NCBI GenBank assembly: GCA_017548125.1 | Contig: JAFYNK010000094.1 | Coordinates: 1 to 47,239, forward strand | Direction of reading: 5' to 3' | DNA: 47,239 nucleotides | Source: Bacteroidales bacterium | Lineage (GTDB): Bacteria > Bacteroidota > Bacteroidia > Bacteroidales > F082 | Shown here: piece after piece, positions 10,001 through 18,158 of the stretch | Position numbering within the stretch: position 1 is the stretch's first letter | Layout of the letters: each line of letters begins with the position of its first letter | Program-made: the position numbers and the translations under genes | The notes under the pieces: generated by a model | What the model was told of the DNA's origin: nothing | The model's input: the letters and a program-made list of their open reading frames with translations, nothing else | Database searches by the model: none

Positions 10001-10632
10001 TCATCGTAGCCTTCTTTTTCTATTCTTATTTCATATTCGCCTGGCACTATATCTTTGATTTTCAGCGGAGTCTTTCCTCTCATCTCTTCATCGACATAAA
10101 CATTAGCTTTTTTAGGAGTTGTCTCCACATAAAGAGAGCTCTTTGATTTTTTAGATTTTGCTTCTTCGACAAGCACTTCTGCTGTTTCCATCACTACGCT
10201 TTCAGCTTCTGCCACAATGATTTTTTGCAATATCTCATCAAAAACGAAGTCCTCGCCTTCATCAATAGATATGGTTTCACTTATCTCTTCGTAGCCTTCT
10301 TTTTCTATTCTTATTTCATATTTATCAGGAACTATATTTTTGATTTTCAACGGAGTAGTTCCTTTATACTCTTCATCAATATAAACCTTTGCCTTTTTGG
10401 GGACAGTCTGCACCACGAGAGAGCTTGGTTCAGCCATCATTTCCTCATACTCATCTATATCAACAGATTTTTTCTTTTTGCTTTTAATAGTATCTGTCGC
10501 GACTTCTTTAAATCCATCACTTTCATTTCTAAGCAAATCACTGTTTTTCAACAGATTATTATTTTTTGCACTTATAAACAGAGTGCTAAGACATATTACA
10601 ACAAGCAAAAAAAAGGCAAATATTTTTTTCAT
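7063..10632 (-). CDS. exported protein with four PEGA domains and about 21 Sel1 repeats
   Basis: A 1189-residue protein. A signal peptide (IFAFFLLVVICLSTLFISA) leads to four near-identical PEGA modules within residues about 70-410 (each with P-K-K-A-x-V-Y-(I/V)-D-x-x-x-(K/R)-G-(T/K)-TPLKIK and an E(I/V)RIE..GY block), separated by charged Lys/Ser/Glu linkers. From about residue 415 to the end, around 21 Sel1-like repeats of 36 residues follow (LGxCYYNGxGVExNYxxAVxWYxKAAEQGNxxAQ). Sel1 solenoids bind proteins; PEGA modules probably anchor the protein at the envelope, so an extracytoplasmic scaffold is plausible (inference). The high DNA identity of repeats makes this gene prone to recombination and to assembly error. 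First of three exported-protein genes in one operon; 9 bases from the next. Confidence 0.88.
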   Translation of the reverse strand: MKKIFAFFLLVVICLSTLFISAKNNNLLKNSDLLRNESDGFKEVATDTIKSKKKKSVDIDEYEEMMAEPSSLVVQTVPKKAKVYIDEEYKGTTPLKIKNIVPDKYEIRIEKEGYEEISETISIDEGEDFVFDEILQKIIVAEAESVVMETAEVLVEEAKSKKSKSSLYVETTPKKANVYVDEEMRGKTPLKIKDIVPGEYEIRIEKEGYDEIFKSISIAENEAFELNETLNEVVVAEDENADIAAPEEIAAEETKETKSPKSKSSLHVETTPKKADVYVDDELKGTTPLKIKGLMPDEYEVRIEKKGYEEINKTISIAENESFRISDTLQKIVGEMASDDMMKSKDLQSYLTIKSLPKKANVYVDDKLKGKTPLKIKNVMPGEYEVRIENNGYFEHKKTIVISENETLVLCDTLLKVSDYAEEQFVLGKNHYEGNDVDNDYVKALEYFNVAAGYGHVEACVYIADCYYHGQGVEKNYDMAIEWYSKAAEHNNSIAQERLALMYSEGKGVSQDDSKTIELLKKSAEQGNVKAQKELGDIYYEGRDVEQNYELAVLYYQKAADNDYYDVMNNLGLCYYNGLGVKQNYKKAFEYFQKSAEQGDVDAQYNLASCYYNGHGTEQDYGKSVQLFLKSSEHGNADAQCCLGDCYFYGYGVELSYDTAVIYYERSAEQNNANALYMLGHCYYNALGKEQNYVMALSCFEVSAEAGNSDAQNALGNLYYEGVVTEKNYVQAVQWYSKAAAQGNVSAQGKLGLMYYRGEGVERDYVKAIGLLTQFADEGNVEAQKSLGDIFYEGKGVIQNYELAVEYYQKAAKTGHAGAQYGLGLCYYYGYGLEQDVNKGMELLNKAAEQDVVDAQNTLATIYLKSDNDADKAMAVELFTKAAQKGNVVSQFNLANSYFNGEGVERNYEEAVSWYAKAADQNHVKSQYILGKCYYNGQGVDTCFVQAVEWFTKAAEQGNAEAQYDLGNCYFNGHGVDEDIEMALKWYSESAENGNVKAQTALGICMEKGLGMEMDFFKAFELYKKSAMGGDDVAQYNLARYYYYGIGVERNYGLAVEWFTRSAKQGNPDAQFKLGSCYYYGIGVEQNYKIAVDWFKKTAEKGNIDALCILGNSYQLGQGVAQNYAAAVDCFRKAAEQGSAKAQCLLAYCYQTGQGVERNIKKAVEWYEKAAIQGDDYAFQKLRELGYNK

Positions 10633-10655
10633 AGCAGATAGTTTATATTTATTTA

Positions 10656-11099
10656 TTAGTCTTCATCAGTAAGGCTGTCGAGATAATCCTCTTCCCAATT
10701 ATCAGGAATACCTTCTGCCCAATCTTCATCATAATGATCACCGACTAATTTCTTGTCCTCTTCCACGTCAATATCAGCGCCAACGAAAAGCTGTTTCATT
10801 GTGAGAGCTGGGATTGGCAGCATTTGTCCTCCGTCGCCTGTTGACACAGCGATACCTATTTCATCTTCATGAAGTTCTCTCATCCATCCGACGAACTCTT
10901 CTATATTCATGTTTGTCACTGAATATTCTTCCCAGTCATCGCTGAGATTATTCACAGCATCAGCCTCATTACTCCACACCGGGATATAAGAATTTTCTTC
11001 ACCATCTTCAACCATAGCAAAAAGTCCAGGTTTAGCTTCAAGCAACCATAACAAATCGTTTTGTCTTACTTCTGAAATAAAGTTTTTTAAAAATTCCAT
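10656..11099 (-). CDS. DUF2750 family protein
   Basis: A 147-residue acidic cytoplasmic protein that matches the DUF2750 pattern: GLFAMVEDGEE, IPVWSNEADAV, then FVGWMRELHEDEIGIAVSTGDGG. The family has no established biochemical role. It ends 23 bases upstream of the PEGA/Sel1 gene on the same strand, so it may be the first gene of that operon, although the products differ in location. The C-terminus is strongly acidic. No clear -7 box was seen upstream. Confidence 0.75.
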   Translation of the reverse strand: MEFLKNFISEVRQNDLLWLLEAKPGLFAMVEDGEENSYIPVWSNEADAVNNLSDDWEEYSVTNMNIEEFVGWMRELHEDEIGIAVSTGDGGQMLPIPALTMKQLFVGADIDVEEDKKLVGDHYDEDWAEGIPDNWEEDYLDSLTDED

Positions 11100-11169
11100 T
11101 TTCTATATTTTTTAAAGTTTAAATCTATGTAAATTAAAATCTTACGACTCTGTTTTTTTTACGTTTCAT

Positions 11170-13056
11170 TTAAGATATTTCATCAAGTTCCAGCCAGCGC
11201 AATTCTTTCTCATCGACAAGATCAGTTATCTCAGCTATTCTATTTCCGATTTTTTCAATTTCCTGATAGTCGAGCTGCTGTTCCAATTTAGCTGTAAGCT
11301 CATGTTTTTCATTCTCAAGCATTTCAATATCTTTGGCAAGCTGTTCGTATTCCTGCTGTTCTTTATAAGTTCTTTTCTTTTTACGTTCCGTCGATGTTGG
11401 ACGTTCAACACGAACCTCTTGTTTTTGAGCAGCCAGTTCTCTTTTTTCCTCTTTAGCTTTATTTTCCAGATAATCATGATATTGAGAATAGTTACCCATA
11501 AAGCCTTTAACTCTGCCGTTGCCTTCAAAAACGAACAGCTGGTCAACTGTTTCGTCCAGGAAGAACCTATCGTGAGACACCACGAGCAAGCAACCTTTAT
11601 AAGAACGGAGATAATCTTCCAGTTTCTGTAATGTCAACAAGTCCAAGTCGTTAGTTGGTTCGTCGAGAATCAGGAAGTTAGGATTAGACACCAGCACAGT
11701 AAGAAGATACAGGCGTCTTTTCTCGCCGCCGCTAAGCAAAGCCACCTGTTGGCGATGCATTGAATAAGGGAACATGAAATGAGCCAGGAGCTGGTCAGCG
11801 GTATATACCCTATCTTTTCCATAATGAATGACTTCCGCAATATCCTTTATTGTTTCAATCACCGTTTTACGCTCATCGAATTTGATTCCTTTTTGAGTGT
11901 AATATCCGTAAGCGACAGTCTGTCCTGTCACTATAGTTCCAGAATCAGGATTTTCATTGCCGGTAATCATGTTAAGGAAAGTTGACTTTCCTATTCCATT
12001 TTTACCAATGATGCCAATACGTTCTCCTTTTTTGAATATATAATCAAAATCCTTAAGAACGGTCATATCGCCATAAGATTTTGACACTCTGTCCATTTCA
12101 AGAATCTTACCTCCGAGACGCTGCATATCGGCACCGAATTGCAGTTCGCTGTTATCGCGGCGCATCTTAGCCTTTTCCTGAAGGTCGTAGAACGCATCGA
12201 TACGAGCCTTCGCCTTACCTGTACGAGCCTGCGGCGTGCTGCGCATCCATTCAAGCTCATGTTTCAGAAGCTGTCCTGCACGTTCAGCTGCCACACGTTT
12301 ATTCTCCTCTCTCTCACGGCTTTTCCTGACATAATAATCATAATTTCCATTATGCACATACATCGTTCCCTGATAAAGCTCAAAAATCTTATTACACACT
12401 CTATCAAGAAAATAACGGTCGTGTGTCACCATGAACAGAGTCTTGGTTGATTGAGTGAGATATTTTTCGAGCCATTCAATCATCCCCATATCGAGGTGGT
12501 TGGTCGGCTCATCAAGGAAAAGAATATCAGGGTCATCGAGAAGGACGAGAGCCAGCGCGAGACGTTTCACCTGACCGCCAGACAATGTCCCAATCTTCTG
12601 CGAGAGATCTGTTATTTCGAAAGTGAACAGAAGCTGTTTAAGACGCTGCTCATACGACCAAGCCTGAAGTCCGTCCATCTGGGCGATGGCTTGCTCAAGC
12701 TCTCTCTTCGTCACGACATTATTATCGTCAACATGTTCGAGCAAGGCGTTCTCATATCTCTGTATCACTGACATAATATCCGTATGGCCAGTCGAAATGA
12801 CATCCTGAATCGTCAAATCCGGATCAAACTGAGGAAGCTGTTCGAGATAACCAATTCTGATATTTTCATTATAAGCTATTGATCCTTTGTCGCTCTCTTC
12901 TTTACCAACCAGAATTTTCATCATCGTTGACTTACCTGTGCCGTTAGCCGCGACAAGAGCCGTCTTCTCCCCCTTTTCTATTCCGAAACTGATATTTTCA
13001 AACAAAAGTTTATCACTAAAAGCCTTAGATATATTGTCAATAGAAATATAATTCAT
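11170..13056 (-). CDS. ABC-F family ATP-binding protein
   Basis: A 628-residue soluble protein with two ABC ATPase domains and no membrane segments, hence ABC-F: these act on the ribosome (translation factors or antibiotic protection), not in transport. Domain 1 has NGTGKST (about residues 39-45), LSGGQVKRLALA and LFLDEPTNHLD; the linker has the paired helices with REREENKRVAAERAGQLLKHELEW; domain 2 has GKNGIGKST, LLSGGEKRRLYLL and LILDEPTNDLD. The C-terminus (from about 545) is a Lys/Glu coiled coil of the Uup/ABC_tran_CTD type, which suggests the Uup-like group. It has its own promoter, divergent from the chromate transporter genes. Confidence 0.92.
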   Translation of the reverse strand: MNYISIDNISKAFSDKLLFENISFGIEKGEKTALVAANGTGKSTMMKILVGKEESDKGSIAYNENIRIGYLEQLPQFDPDLTIQDVISTGHTDIMSVIQRYENALLEHVDDNNVVTKRELEQAIAQMDGLQAWSYEQRLKQLLFTFEITDLSQKIGTLSGGQVKRLALALVLLDDPDILFLDEPTNHLDMGMIEWLEKYLTQSTKTLFMVTHDRYFLDRVCNKIFELYQGTMYVHNGNYDYYVRKSREREENKRVAAERAGQLLKHELEWMRSTPQARTGKAKARIDAFYDLQEKAKMRRDNSELQFGADMQRLGGKILEMDRVSKSYGDMTVLKDFDYIFKKGERIGIIGKNGIGKSTFLNMITGNENPDSGTIVTGQTVAYGYYTQKGIKFDERKTVIETIKDIAEVIHYGKDRVYTADQLLAHFMFPYSMHRQQVALLSGGEKRRLYLLTVLVSNPNFLILDEPTNDLDLLTLQKLEDYLRSYKGCLLVVSHDRFFLDETVDQLFVFEGNGRVKGFMGNYSQYHDYLENKAKEEKRELAAQKQEVRVERPTSTERKKKRTYKEQQEYEQLAKDIEMLENEKHELTAKLEQQLDYQEIEKIGNRIAEITDLVDEKELRWLELDEIS

Positions 13057-13072
13057 CGCGAATGATTTTTGG

Positions 13073-13080
13073 CAAAGATA
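13073..13080 (-). promoter_or_regulatory. -7 box (TATCTTTG) for the ABC-F gene
   Basis: A minus-strand match to TAnnTTTG 16 bases upstream of the ABC-F start codon. Confidence 0.6.
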
Positions 13081-13204
13081 ACATTTTTTTAATTAGGAAT
13101 GAAGAATAAAAAACGAGTAATTTGGCTTTTAACCAAAAATTATTTTTCACCTAAAAATTTCACAAAAGGAACGATAATACAATCAAATTTCGCAGTCTTT
13201 TATG

Positions 13205-13212
13205 TATCTTTG
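13205..13212 (+). promoter_or_regulatory. -7 box (TATCTTTG) that fixes the chrA start
   Basis: TATCTTTG lies 18 bases upstream of ATG 13231. It falls inside the 44-codon in-frame 5' extension, so transcription starts after any earlier ATG and the extension cannot be translated from this promoter. Confidence 0.65.
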
Positions 13213-13230
13213 CATAGGAAAATTCACACT

Positions 13231-13782
13231 ATGAAGACTTGCTGGCAACTTTTCGTAACATTCTTAAACATAGGCGCTTTCACCATCGGCGGCGGCTATG
13301 CCATGCTTGACATGATAGAGCGTGCCGTGGTAAAAAGACGCCGCTGGATCGAGCATGACGAGTTCTGGGAATCAATTGCAATAGTGCAGTCGCTCCCTGG
13401 AGTGTTTGCCGTCAACTGCGCGCTTTATGCAGGATACAAAATCAAAGGCACAAAAGGAGCCATCGCCTCATGCCTCGGCGCCATGATACCATCAATCGTG
13501 ATAATGCTGCTCATCGCGATGTTCTTCACCGATTACAAAGACAACTCCACCATCGAAAAAATTTTCAGAGGGATACGTCCTTGCGTTGTTGCATTGATAT
13601 TATCACCTGCAATAAAGATGTGCATTTCTGCAAAAGTCAACTGGAAGACAGCCATATTACCAATAGCGACGGTCATACTGATATGCTGGCTCAAGGTATC
13701 GCCTGCGTATATCATTTTGTCGGCCATCGCAATTTGCATAGGACATTCACTACACCTCAAAAAAATCACGAATAAATTATGA
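13231..13782 (+). CDS. chrA: chromate transporter, N-terminal-half subunit
   Basis: A 183-residue membrane protein of the short-chain CHR family, which works as a pair with the next gene (together equivalent to one full-length ChrA). The family signature is present: FLNIGAFTIGGGYAML, EFWESIAIVQSLPGVFAVNCALYAGYKIKG, then several hydrophobic segments (GAMIPSIVIMLLIAMFF, AILPIATVILICWL). The start was placed at ATG 13231 because the reading frame upstream contains the promoter -7 box and has no family similarity. The stop overlaps the start of the second subunit by four bases (ATGA). Whether it exports chromate or another anion here cannot be told from sequence. Confidence 0.9.
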   Translation: MKTCWQLFVTFLNIGAFTIGGGYAMLDMIERAVVKRRRWIEHDEFWESIAIVQSLPGVFAVNCALYAGYKIKGTKGAIASCLGAMIPSIVIMLLIAMFFTDYKDNSTIEKIFRGIRPCVVALILSPAIKMCISAKVNWKTAILPIATVILICWLKVSPAYIILSAIAICIGHSLHLKKITNKL

Positions 13783-14318
13783 TATACATACAGCTATTCC
13801 TTGTCTATCTAAAAATCGGTCTCTTAGGTTTCGGTGGAGGCTACGCCATGCTTTCGATGATACAGTTTGAAGTCGTCGAAAAACACGGCTGGATGACGAT
13901 GAGCGAATTTGCCGATGTCGTAGCCTTATCACAGATGACGCCAGGTCCAATTTCCATCAACTGCGCCACATACGTCGGCTATCAGGTCGGCGGAATATTA
14001 GGCTCTCTATTAGCTTCATTTTCAATAGTATTACCATCACTAGTCTTATTATATTTCGTCTTGAGATTCCTGTTCAAGAACAACGACAACTTCATTGTAA
14101 GGACAACATTAAAAAACCTCAAGCCATTCATAGCCGGACTCATTTTCGCAGCCGCTGTGATGATGATGAACGCTGCCAATTTCCCTGACGCAGGCTTGGG
14201 CGACAACAACATCAGCGTCTTGATATGCGCGGCGTCGTTCGTTTGCGTTTTCTTCTTCAAAACAAACCCAATGCTCTTGATTGCCTTGTCAGGAATAGCA
14301 GGACTCCTTTTCTTTTAA
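13779..14318 (+). CDS. chrA: chromate transporter, C-terminal-half subunit
   Basis: The 179-residue partner of the preceding protein. It repeats the CHR signature (LKIGLLGFGGGYAMLSMIQ, then VVALSQMTPGPISINCATYVGYQVGG) with about five further hydrophobic segments. The two genes are translationally coupled through ATGA, which fits a heterodimeric transporter in the inner membrane. The gene appears complete. Confidence 0.9.
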   Translation: MIYIQLFLVYLKIGLLGFGGGYAMLSMIQFEVVEKHGWMTMSEFADVVALSQMTPGPISINCATYVGYQVGGILGSLLASFSIVLPSLVLLYFVLRFLFKNNDNFIVRTTLKNLKPFIAGLIFAAAVMMMNAANFPDAGLGDNNISVLICAASFVCVFFFKTNPMLLIALSGIAGLLFF

Positions 14319-14454
14319 AGGCAAAAAACATCGACATTCCGGCTTCATCGAAGCATCAGAAATATTTTTAACATAAAATAGCGTTTTCACGTCATTGTTT
14401 TGTAAAAAAGATATATCTTTATAGTCTAAATTAAAACCAATAATTTTGTTAGAT

Positions 14455-15699
14455 ATGGAAACAAAACAAATGATATCCGAGTACGGACTTCCATTGGAAG
14501 TAGAACTCAGCACACAGATTTATAACGCTTTACAAGGCAACGTTGTTGAAGAAATAATAAAACTAGCAAAGATTCCATTCTCCGACAATTATTATCGCAG
14601 CATGCTCGAAGGTCACAGCTTTAAAGTTGAAGAAGGCACACTCTCTCGTTATTACAAAATTTTCAACGAGATAAAGGAAGCCCTCGAATTCACTGAACCT
14701 ATCGATTTCTATATCACCGGCGACCCTTCCGTCAACGCTTTCGCAATCGCTTCTCAGGAAGAAGGCGAGCCTAACATCATCAACGTCAACTCTTCTCTCA
14801 TCCAGTTGATGAGCGACGACGAGCTTCGTTTCGTCATCGGCCACGAGATGGGACACCTGATAAACAAAAACGCTACTTTGGTGAAACTCATCAACTTCGT
14901 TTTCCCTCACGGCGCTCCTATCCCAATCACATTACAATATAAGATAAGATTATGGCAACAGCTCTCCGAACTCGTCGCCGACCGCTTCGGATTCATGGCA
15001 ATGCCTAACTTAAACGTATGCATCTCTGCTTTCTTCAAGATGTCATCAGGATTGGATTTCAATAAGATGGATATGAAAGTAGATGCTTTTCTGGAAGACA
15101 ACAAGAAACGTCTTGAATATTTCCGCAACGACAAAGGAATCAACTTCGCGACACATCCAATAAATCCAATAAGAGTCGAGGCCTTGAACCAATTTTCAAA
15201 AAGTGTGTTCTTTAAGGAAAATGGCGAAAGCAAAGAAGAATTGGAAAACGGCATGAACGACCTCATCGACATCTTGTTAAAAGTAAGAAACTCTGAATTA
15301 GATTCCAACATGGCTAACTTCATAGCCACTGCAGGCTTGATTATCGCCAACAGCGACAGCCAGATAACCGAAGACGAAATGGAAATGATTCTCAGCGAGT
15401 TGTCCGTATTGGAAATATTCCCTAAGAGTTTCATGGAAGAAATCGTTAAAGAAGACATTGTTAAAATATTTAAAGATTCCATCAAGAGATTGATTGAGAT
15501 AAATCCAGAGACACGCGAAGGAATGCTGCGTTATCTGATGTCGATTGCGTTGGCCGACAAAGACATAAGCGTCAACGAAGTGGAATTGATATTCAACATC
15601 GCTGCGACAGAACTCGGTTACTCGTCCGTTGAAACAGCACAGATTTTCTCACAGATGATTCAGATCGACTTCACGCCAAGCATGAATGCGCTTTGTTGA
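14455..15699 (+). CDS. M48 family metallopeptidase with TerB-like C-terminal domain
   Basis: A zinc peptidase domain is shown by HEMGH (about residues 129-133) and the third ligand motif ELVADRFGF (about 172-180), preceded by ITGDPSVNAFAIA as in M48 enzymes. There are no obvious membrane helices, unlike HtpX. From about residue 285 the protein changes to an all-helical, acidic region (FIATAGLIIANSDSQITEDEM, then ALADKDISVNEVE) that resembles a TerB/tellurite-resistance-type domain; this is a known Bacteroidetes domain pairing but its role is not established. A TTG nine bases upstream is in frame; ATG 14455 is the natural start. It stands alone downstream of the transporter pair and is followed by a palindromic repeat. 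Confidence 0.85.
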   Translation: METKQMISEYGLPLEVELSTQIYNALQGNVVEEIIKLAKIPFSDNYYRSMLEGHSFKVEEGTLSRYYKIFNEIKEALEFTEPIDFYITGDPSVNAFAIASQEEGEPNIINVNSSLIQLMSDDELRFVIGHEMGHLINKNATLVKLINFVFPHGAPIPITLQYKIRLWQQLSELVADRFGFMAMPNLNVCISAFFKMSSGLDFNKMDMKVDAFLEDNKKRLEYFRNDKGINFATHPINPIRVEALNQFSKSVFFKENGESKEELENGMNDLIDILLKVRNSELDSNMANFIATAGLIIANSDSQITEDEMEMILSELSVLEIFPKSFMEEIVKEDIVKIFKDSIKRLIEINPETREGMLRYLMSIALADKDISVNEVELIFNIAATELGYSSVETAQIFSQMIQIDFTPSMNALC

Positions 15700-15735
15700 G
15701 ACGACAAGACTACGAGACAACAAGACAACAAGTAG

Positions 15736-15781
15736 AGACGCGTCAATGATTCCTTAAAAATAAACAATCATTGACACGTCT
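15736..15781. repeat. REP-like palindrome AGACGCGTCAAT, copy 1
   Basis: Arms AGACGCGTCAATGAT and ATCATTGACACGTCT around a short AT-rich loop. Two further copies with the same architecture lie at 18159-18208 and 42313-42362. All are intergenic and just downstream of genes, so they may serve as terminators or mRNA ends. Confidence 0.8.
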
Positions 15782-15795
15782 AAAAAGTTTAAAAT

Positions 15796-16689
15796 ATGAT
15801 TTGTTTTAAAGATATCACATTAGAAGACAAAGAGATAATAACATCTCGTATATTCCCAAACGACTGCTGTAATTGTGAGCTGTCGTTTGCCAATCATGTG
15901 TCGTGGCGATTTCTGTATCAGACGAAATATGCCATCGTGGAAGATTTCCTGGTGCTTAAATATCTAAGCGAAGGCAAAGAGATTTTCATGATGCCTATAG
16001 GCAAAGGCAACGCTGATCATATCGTGGAGATATTGATAAAAGACGCTGAGTCACAAGACATTCCTTTTGCGATGCACGCAGCTTGTCATTTCGTAGAGAA
16101 CCAACTCAGCGATGAGATGAGAGAAAGATTCAACCTCATGCCAAACCGCGACTTCTTTGATTATGTGTATCTTAGAGAAGACCTCGCAACATTGAAAGGC
16201 AATAAGTTCCAGCAGAAGAGAAATCACGTCAACAGATTCATGAAGACATACCCCAACTGGGAATATAAGTCAGCGACGCCGGAACTCATTAAATTATGTA
16301 TAGAAAAAGAACACGAGTGGTACGAATCAAACGAGGATTACAGACATCAAAACATTGACAGCGAACGACAAGCGCTGTTGTATGCGATGAATCATGCCGA
16401 AGAAATAGGCATCAAAGGAGGCGTTTTGTTTGTGGATAATAATGTAGTCGCTTTCACTTTCGGTTTTCCTATAAACCATAAGACATTCGGCGTTCATTTT
16501 GAGAAAGCCGACATCAATTACACAGGAGCGTTCGCTATGATTAACAATATGTTTGCGAAAGACATTCCAGAAGAATTCATATATATTAATCGTGAGGAAG
16601 ACCTCGGAATTGAAGGACTTAGAAAAGCGAAGATGTCATACAATCCAGAGTTTATGATTACAAAAGGATTGTTGACAATTAGGAGTTAG
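15796..16689 (+). CDS. DUF2156 domain-containing protein
   Basis: A 297-residue protein whose architecture matches the DUF2156/phosphatidylglycerol lysyltransferase C-terminal (GNAT-fold) family: an N-terminal block with CNCELSFANHVSWRFLYQ, a middle block DYVYLREDLATLKGNKFQQKRNHVNRF (about residues 131-157) and a C-terminal FGVHFEKADINYTGAFAMINNMFA, then YINREEDLGIEGLRKAKMSY. These proteins transfer an acyl or aminoacyl group; no membrane segments are present, so it is the stand-alone soluble form with unknown substrate. Another GNAT-fold gene lies 1.5 kb downstream, beyond the toxin-like trio. Confidence 0.85.
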   Translation: MICFKDITLEDKEIITSRIFPNDCCNCELSFANHVSWRFLYQTKYAIVEDFLVLKYLSEGKEIFMMPIGKGNADHIVEILIKDAESQDIPFAMHAACHFVENQLSDEMRERFNLMPNRDFFDYVYLREDLATLKGNKFQQKRNHVNRFMKTYPNWEYKSATPELIKLCIEKEHEWYESNEDYRHQNIDSERQALLYAMNHAEEIGIKGGVLFVDNNVVAFTFGFPINHKTFGVHFEKADINYTGAFAMINNMFAKDIPEEFIYINREEDLGIEGLRKAKMSYNPEFMITKGLLTIRS

Positions 16690-16738
16690 GAATTAGGAAT
16701 TAGGAATGATTAAAGTCATTTGCCTTTAGACTTTTTGT

Positions 16739-16746
16739 TATTTTTG
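16739..16746 (+). promoter_or_regulatory. -7 box (TATTTTTG) directly before the DUF6922 gene
   Basis: TATTTTTG ends four bases before ATG 16751, so the expected transcription start coincides with the start codon: a leaderless mRNA, or a later start codon, is implied. Confidence 0.55.
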
Positions 16747-16750
16747 CATT

Positions 16751-17071
16751 ATGGTATTTTTAGACAAATATAAATCAGGAAATCATAGTATAAATCGTTC
16801 TCTACTATGGGAATACGACATTGATAATTTTGATTGGCATAATTCTAAATCATTAGTTGTTCAAAGAATTATAGAATTAGGAACGCCAGAAGATTATTAT
16901 GCGGCTTTTGATTTGTATGGAGGTATAGAAGGTTTCAGAGAAATTATCAAAACAGTACCTTATCTTAATAATATCGATATAAATTTTGTATGCATATTTT
17001 TTAATCTAAAAAGAGAAGAATTGAGATGTTGTACAAAGAGACAATTGAACCAAAAACGCTGGAACTTTTAA
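16751..17071 (+). CDS. DUF6922 protein, likely antitoxin partner of AbiEii
   Basis: A 106-residue protein with the DUF6922 pattern: LLWEYDIDNFDWHNSKSLVVQRIIELGTPEDYYAAFDLYGG, then a helical C-terminus resembling a small DNA-binding region (CCTKRQLNQKRWNF). In Bacteroidetes such genes are regularly found directly upstream of AbiEii/AbiGii-type nucleotidyltransferases. It overlaps the next gene by 46 bases in another frame, which points to translational coupling. The role as antitoxin or repressor is inferred from position and from known AbiE pairs, not shown here. Confidence 0.7.
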   Translation: MVFLDKYKSGNHSINRSLLWEYDIDNFDWHNSKSLVVQRIIELGTPEDYYAAFDLYGGIEGFREIIKTVPYLNNIDINFVCIFFNLKREELRCCTKRQLNQKRWNF

Positions 17072-17661
17072 TTGATTTACAGAAAGAAGCTTTATTATCA
17101 TCTTTCAATCTTGTTGGAGGTACAGCCTTATCTTTACATTTGGGTCATCGTAAAAGTATTGACCTTGATTTCTTTACATCCGAAACATTTGATTTGGAAG
17201 AGGTTAAAACGATGTTAATTAAAAAATACGATTTTAAAGTTTCATACTCAAGATTACAGACACTTAAAGGTTTTATCAATGGCATAAAAGTCGATTTTAT
17301 TAAATTTGATTACCCTCATTTATATAATTGTGATATTATTGACGATATACGATTAGAAAGTATTCCAGATATAATTGCGATGAAGTTATTAAGTATCACA
17401 GATAACGGTTCAAGAATCAAAGATTTTATTGACATTGCTTATTTATCATCACAGTTTTCATTAGAGGAAATGCTTCAGTTTTTTGTCAAGAAAATCACCA
17501 ATTCCAACATCTTGATGCCAATCAAAGCATTGACATATTTTGATGATATTAATTTTAACGAATCAATAGTGATGCTCAATAGTGATTTTAATTGGAATAA
17601 AATTACTAAACGCTTGATTGATATGATAAAAGAACCAAATATAATATTTAAAAAACTTTAA
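17026..17661 (+). CDS. AbiEii/AbiGii-type nucleotidyltransferase (toxin family)
   Basis: The 211-residue protein has the minimal nucleotidyltransferase motif: GGTALSLHLGHRKSIDLDFF, with Gly31-Gly32 and the metal-binding pair D46/D48. This is the COG2253/AbiEii fold; characterised members (AbiEii, MenT) modify tRNA 3' ends to block translation in type IV toxin-antitoxin or abortive infection systems. The product here is short but has the catalytic core and the conserved SIPDIIAMKLLSITDNGSRIKDFIDIAYL helix (about 118-146). It begins inside the DUF6922 gene and is followed after 11 bases by the DUF3990 gene. Whether it is an active toxin is inference. Confidence 0.85.
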   Translation: MLYKETIEPKTLELLIDLQKEALLSSFNLVGGTALSLHLGHRKSIDLDFFTSETFDLEEVKTMLIKKYDFKVSYSRLQTLKGFINGIKVDFIKFDYPHLYNCDIIDDIRLESIPDIIAMKLLSITDNGSRIKDFIDIAYLSSQFSLEEMLQFFVKKITNSNILMPIKALTYFDDINFNESIVMLNSDFNWNKITKRLIDMIKEPNIIFKKL

Positions 17662-17672
17662 CTAATATAAAA

Positions 17673-18146
17673 ATGAACATTACAGTATATCATGTTTCTT
17701 GTGCGGAAGTAAAGAAACCATCAGTTGATGCCAACGGCGAAAATCTTGGTTTCGGACAAGGATTTTATCTTACGAATTCAAAAGTCGAAGCTGAGACTAA
17801 AAGAACAGCTGACAAATCTGTTATAAGCGTTTATGAATTTAACTATTTCAAAACCAAAAACGTAGGATATCGTTTCAACGAGTTTGAAACCTACAATAAA
17901 GAATGGCTGAATTTTGTCGTCGATTGTCGCAAAGGCAAAGACGTCGCTGCTGATTATGACATCGTTATTGCTGGCGGATTAGACAACGAAATCGCTGATA
18001 TTGTCGCAGATTACGAAAATAACAATATCACTGCAGAAGAAGCTGTCGAACAGTTAAGATATAAAGACGTGAAATTCCAGATCTGCATTTTGAATCAAGA
18101 GATAATCGATTTTAATCTGGAATTTGTGGATGCAATTAGGAATTAG
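17673..18146 (+). CDS. DUF3990 protein, ADP-ribosyltransferase-like
   Basis: A 157-residue protein with the DUF3990 signature: YHVS at residues 6-9 and LGFGQGFYLT at 25-34. Pfam places this family in the ADP-ribosyltransferase clan, where the His/Tyr of the first motif and the G-x-G-F-Y-L-T segment form the NAD-binding site. Enzymatic activity has not been shown for most members. Its start is 11 bases after the AbiEii-type gene, so the two are probably co-transcribed; the codons are less AT-rich than those of its two upstream partners. The C-terminus (QICILNQEIIDFNLEFVDAI) is typical; the last residues run into a 'gcaattaggaattagg' repeat. Confidence 0.8.
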   Translation: MNITVYHVSCAEVKKPSVDANGENLGFGQGFYLTNSKVEAETKRTADKSVISVYEFNYFKTKNVGYRFNEFETYNKEWLNFVVDCRKGKDVAADYDIVIAGGLDNEIADIVADYENNNITAEEAVEQLRYKDVKFQICILNQEIIDFNLEFVDAIRN

Positions 18147-18158
18147 GAATGAATGTAG

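Noticed and set aside
13099-13230. N-terminal extension of the first chromate transporter subunit
   Set aside because: The promoter -7 box lies inside it and it has no similarity to the family.
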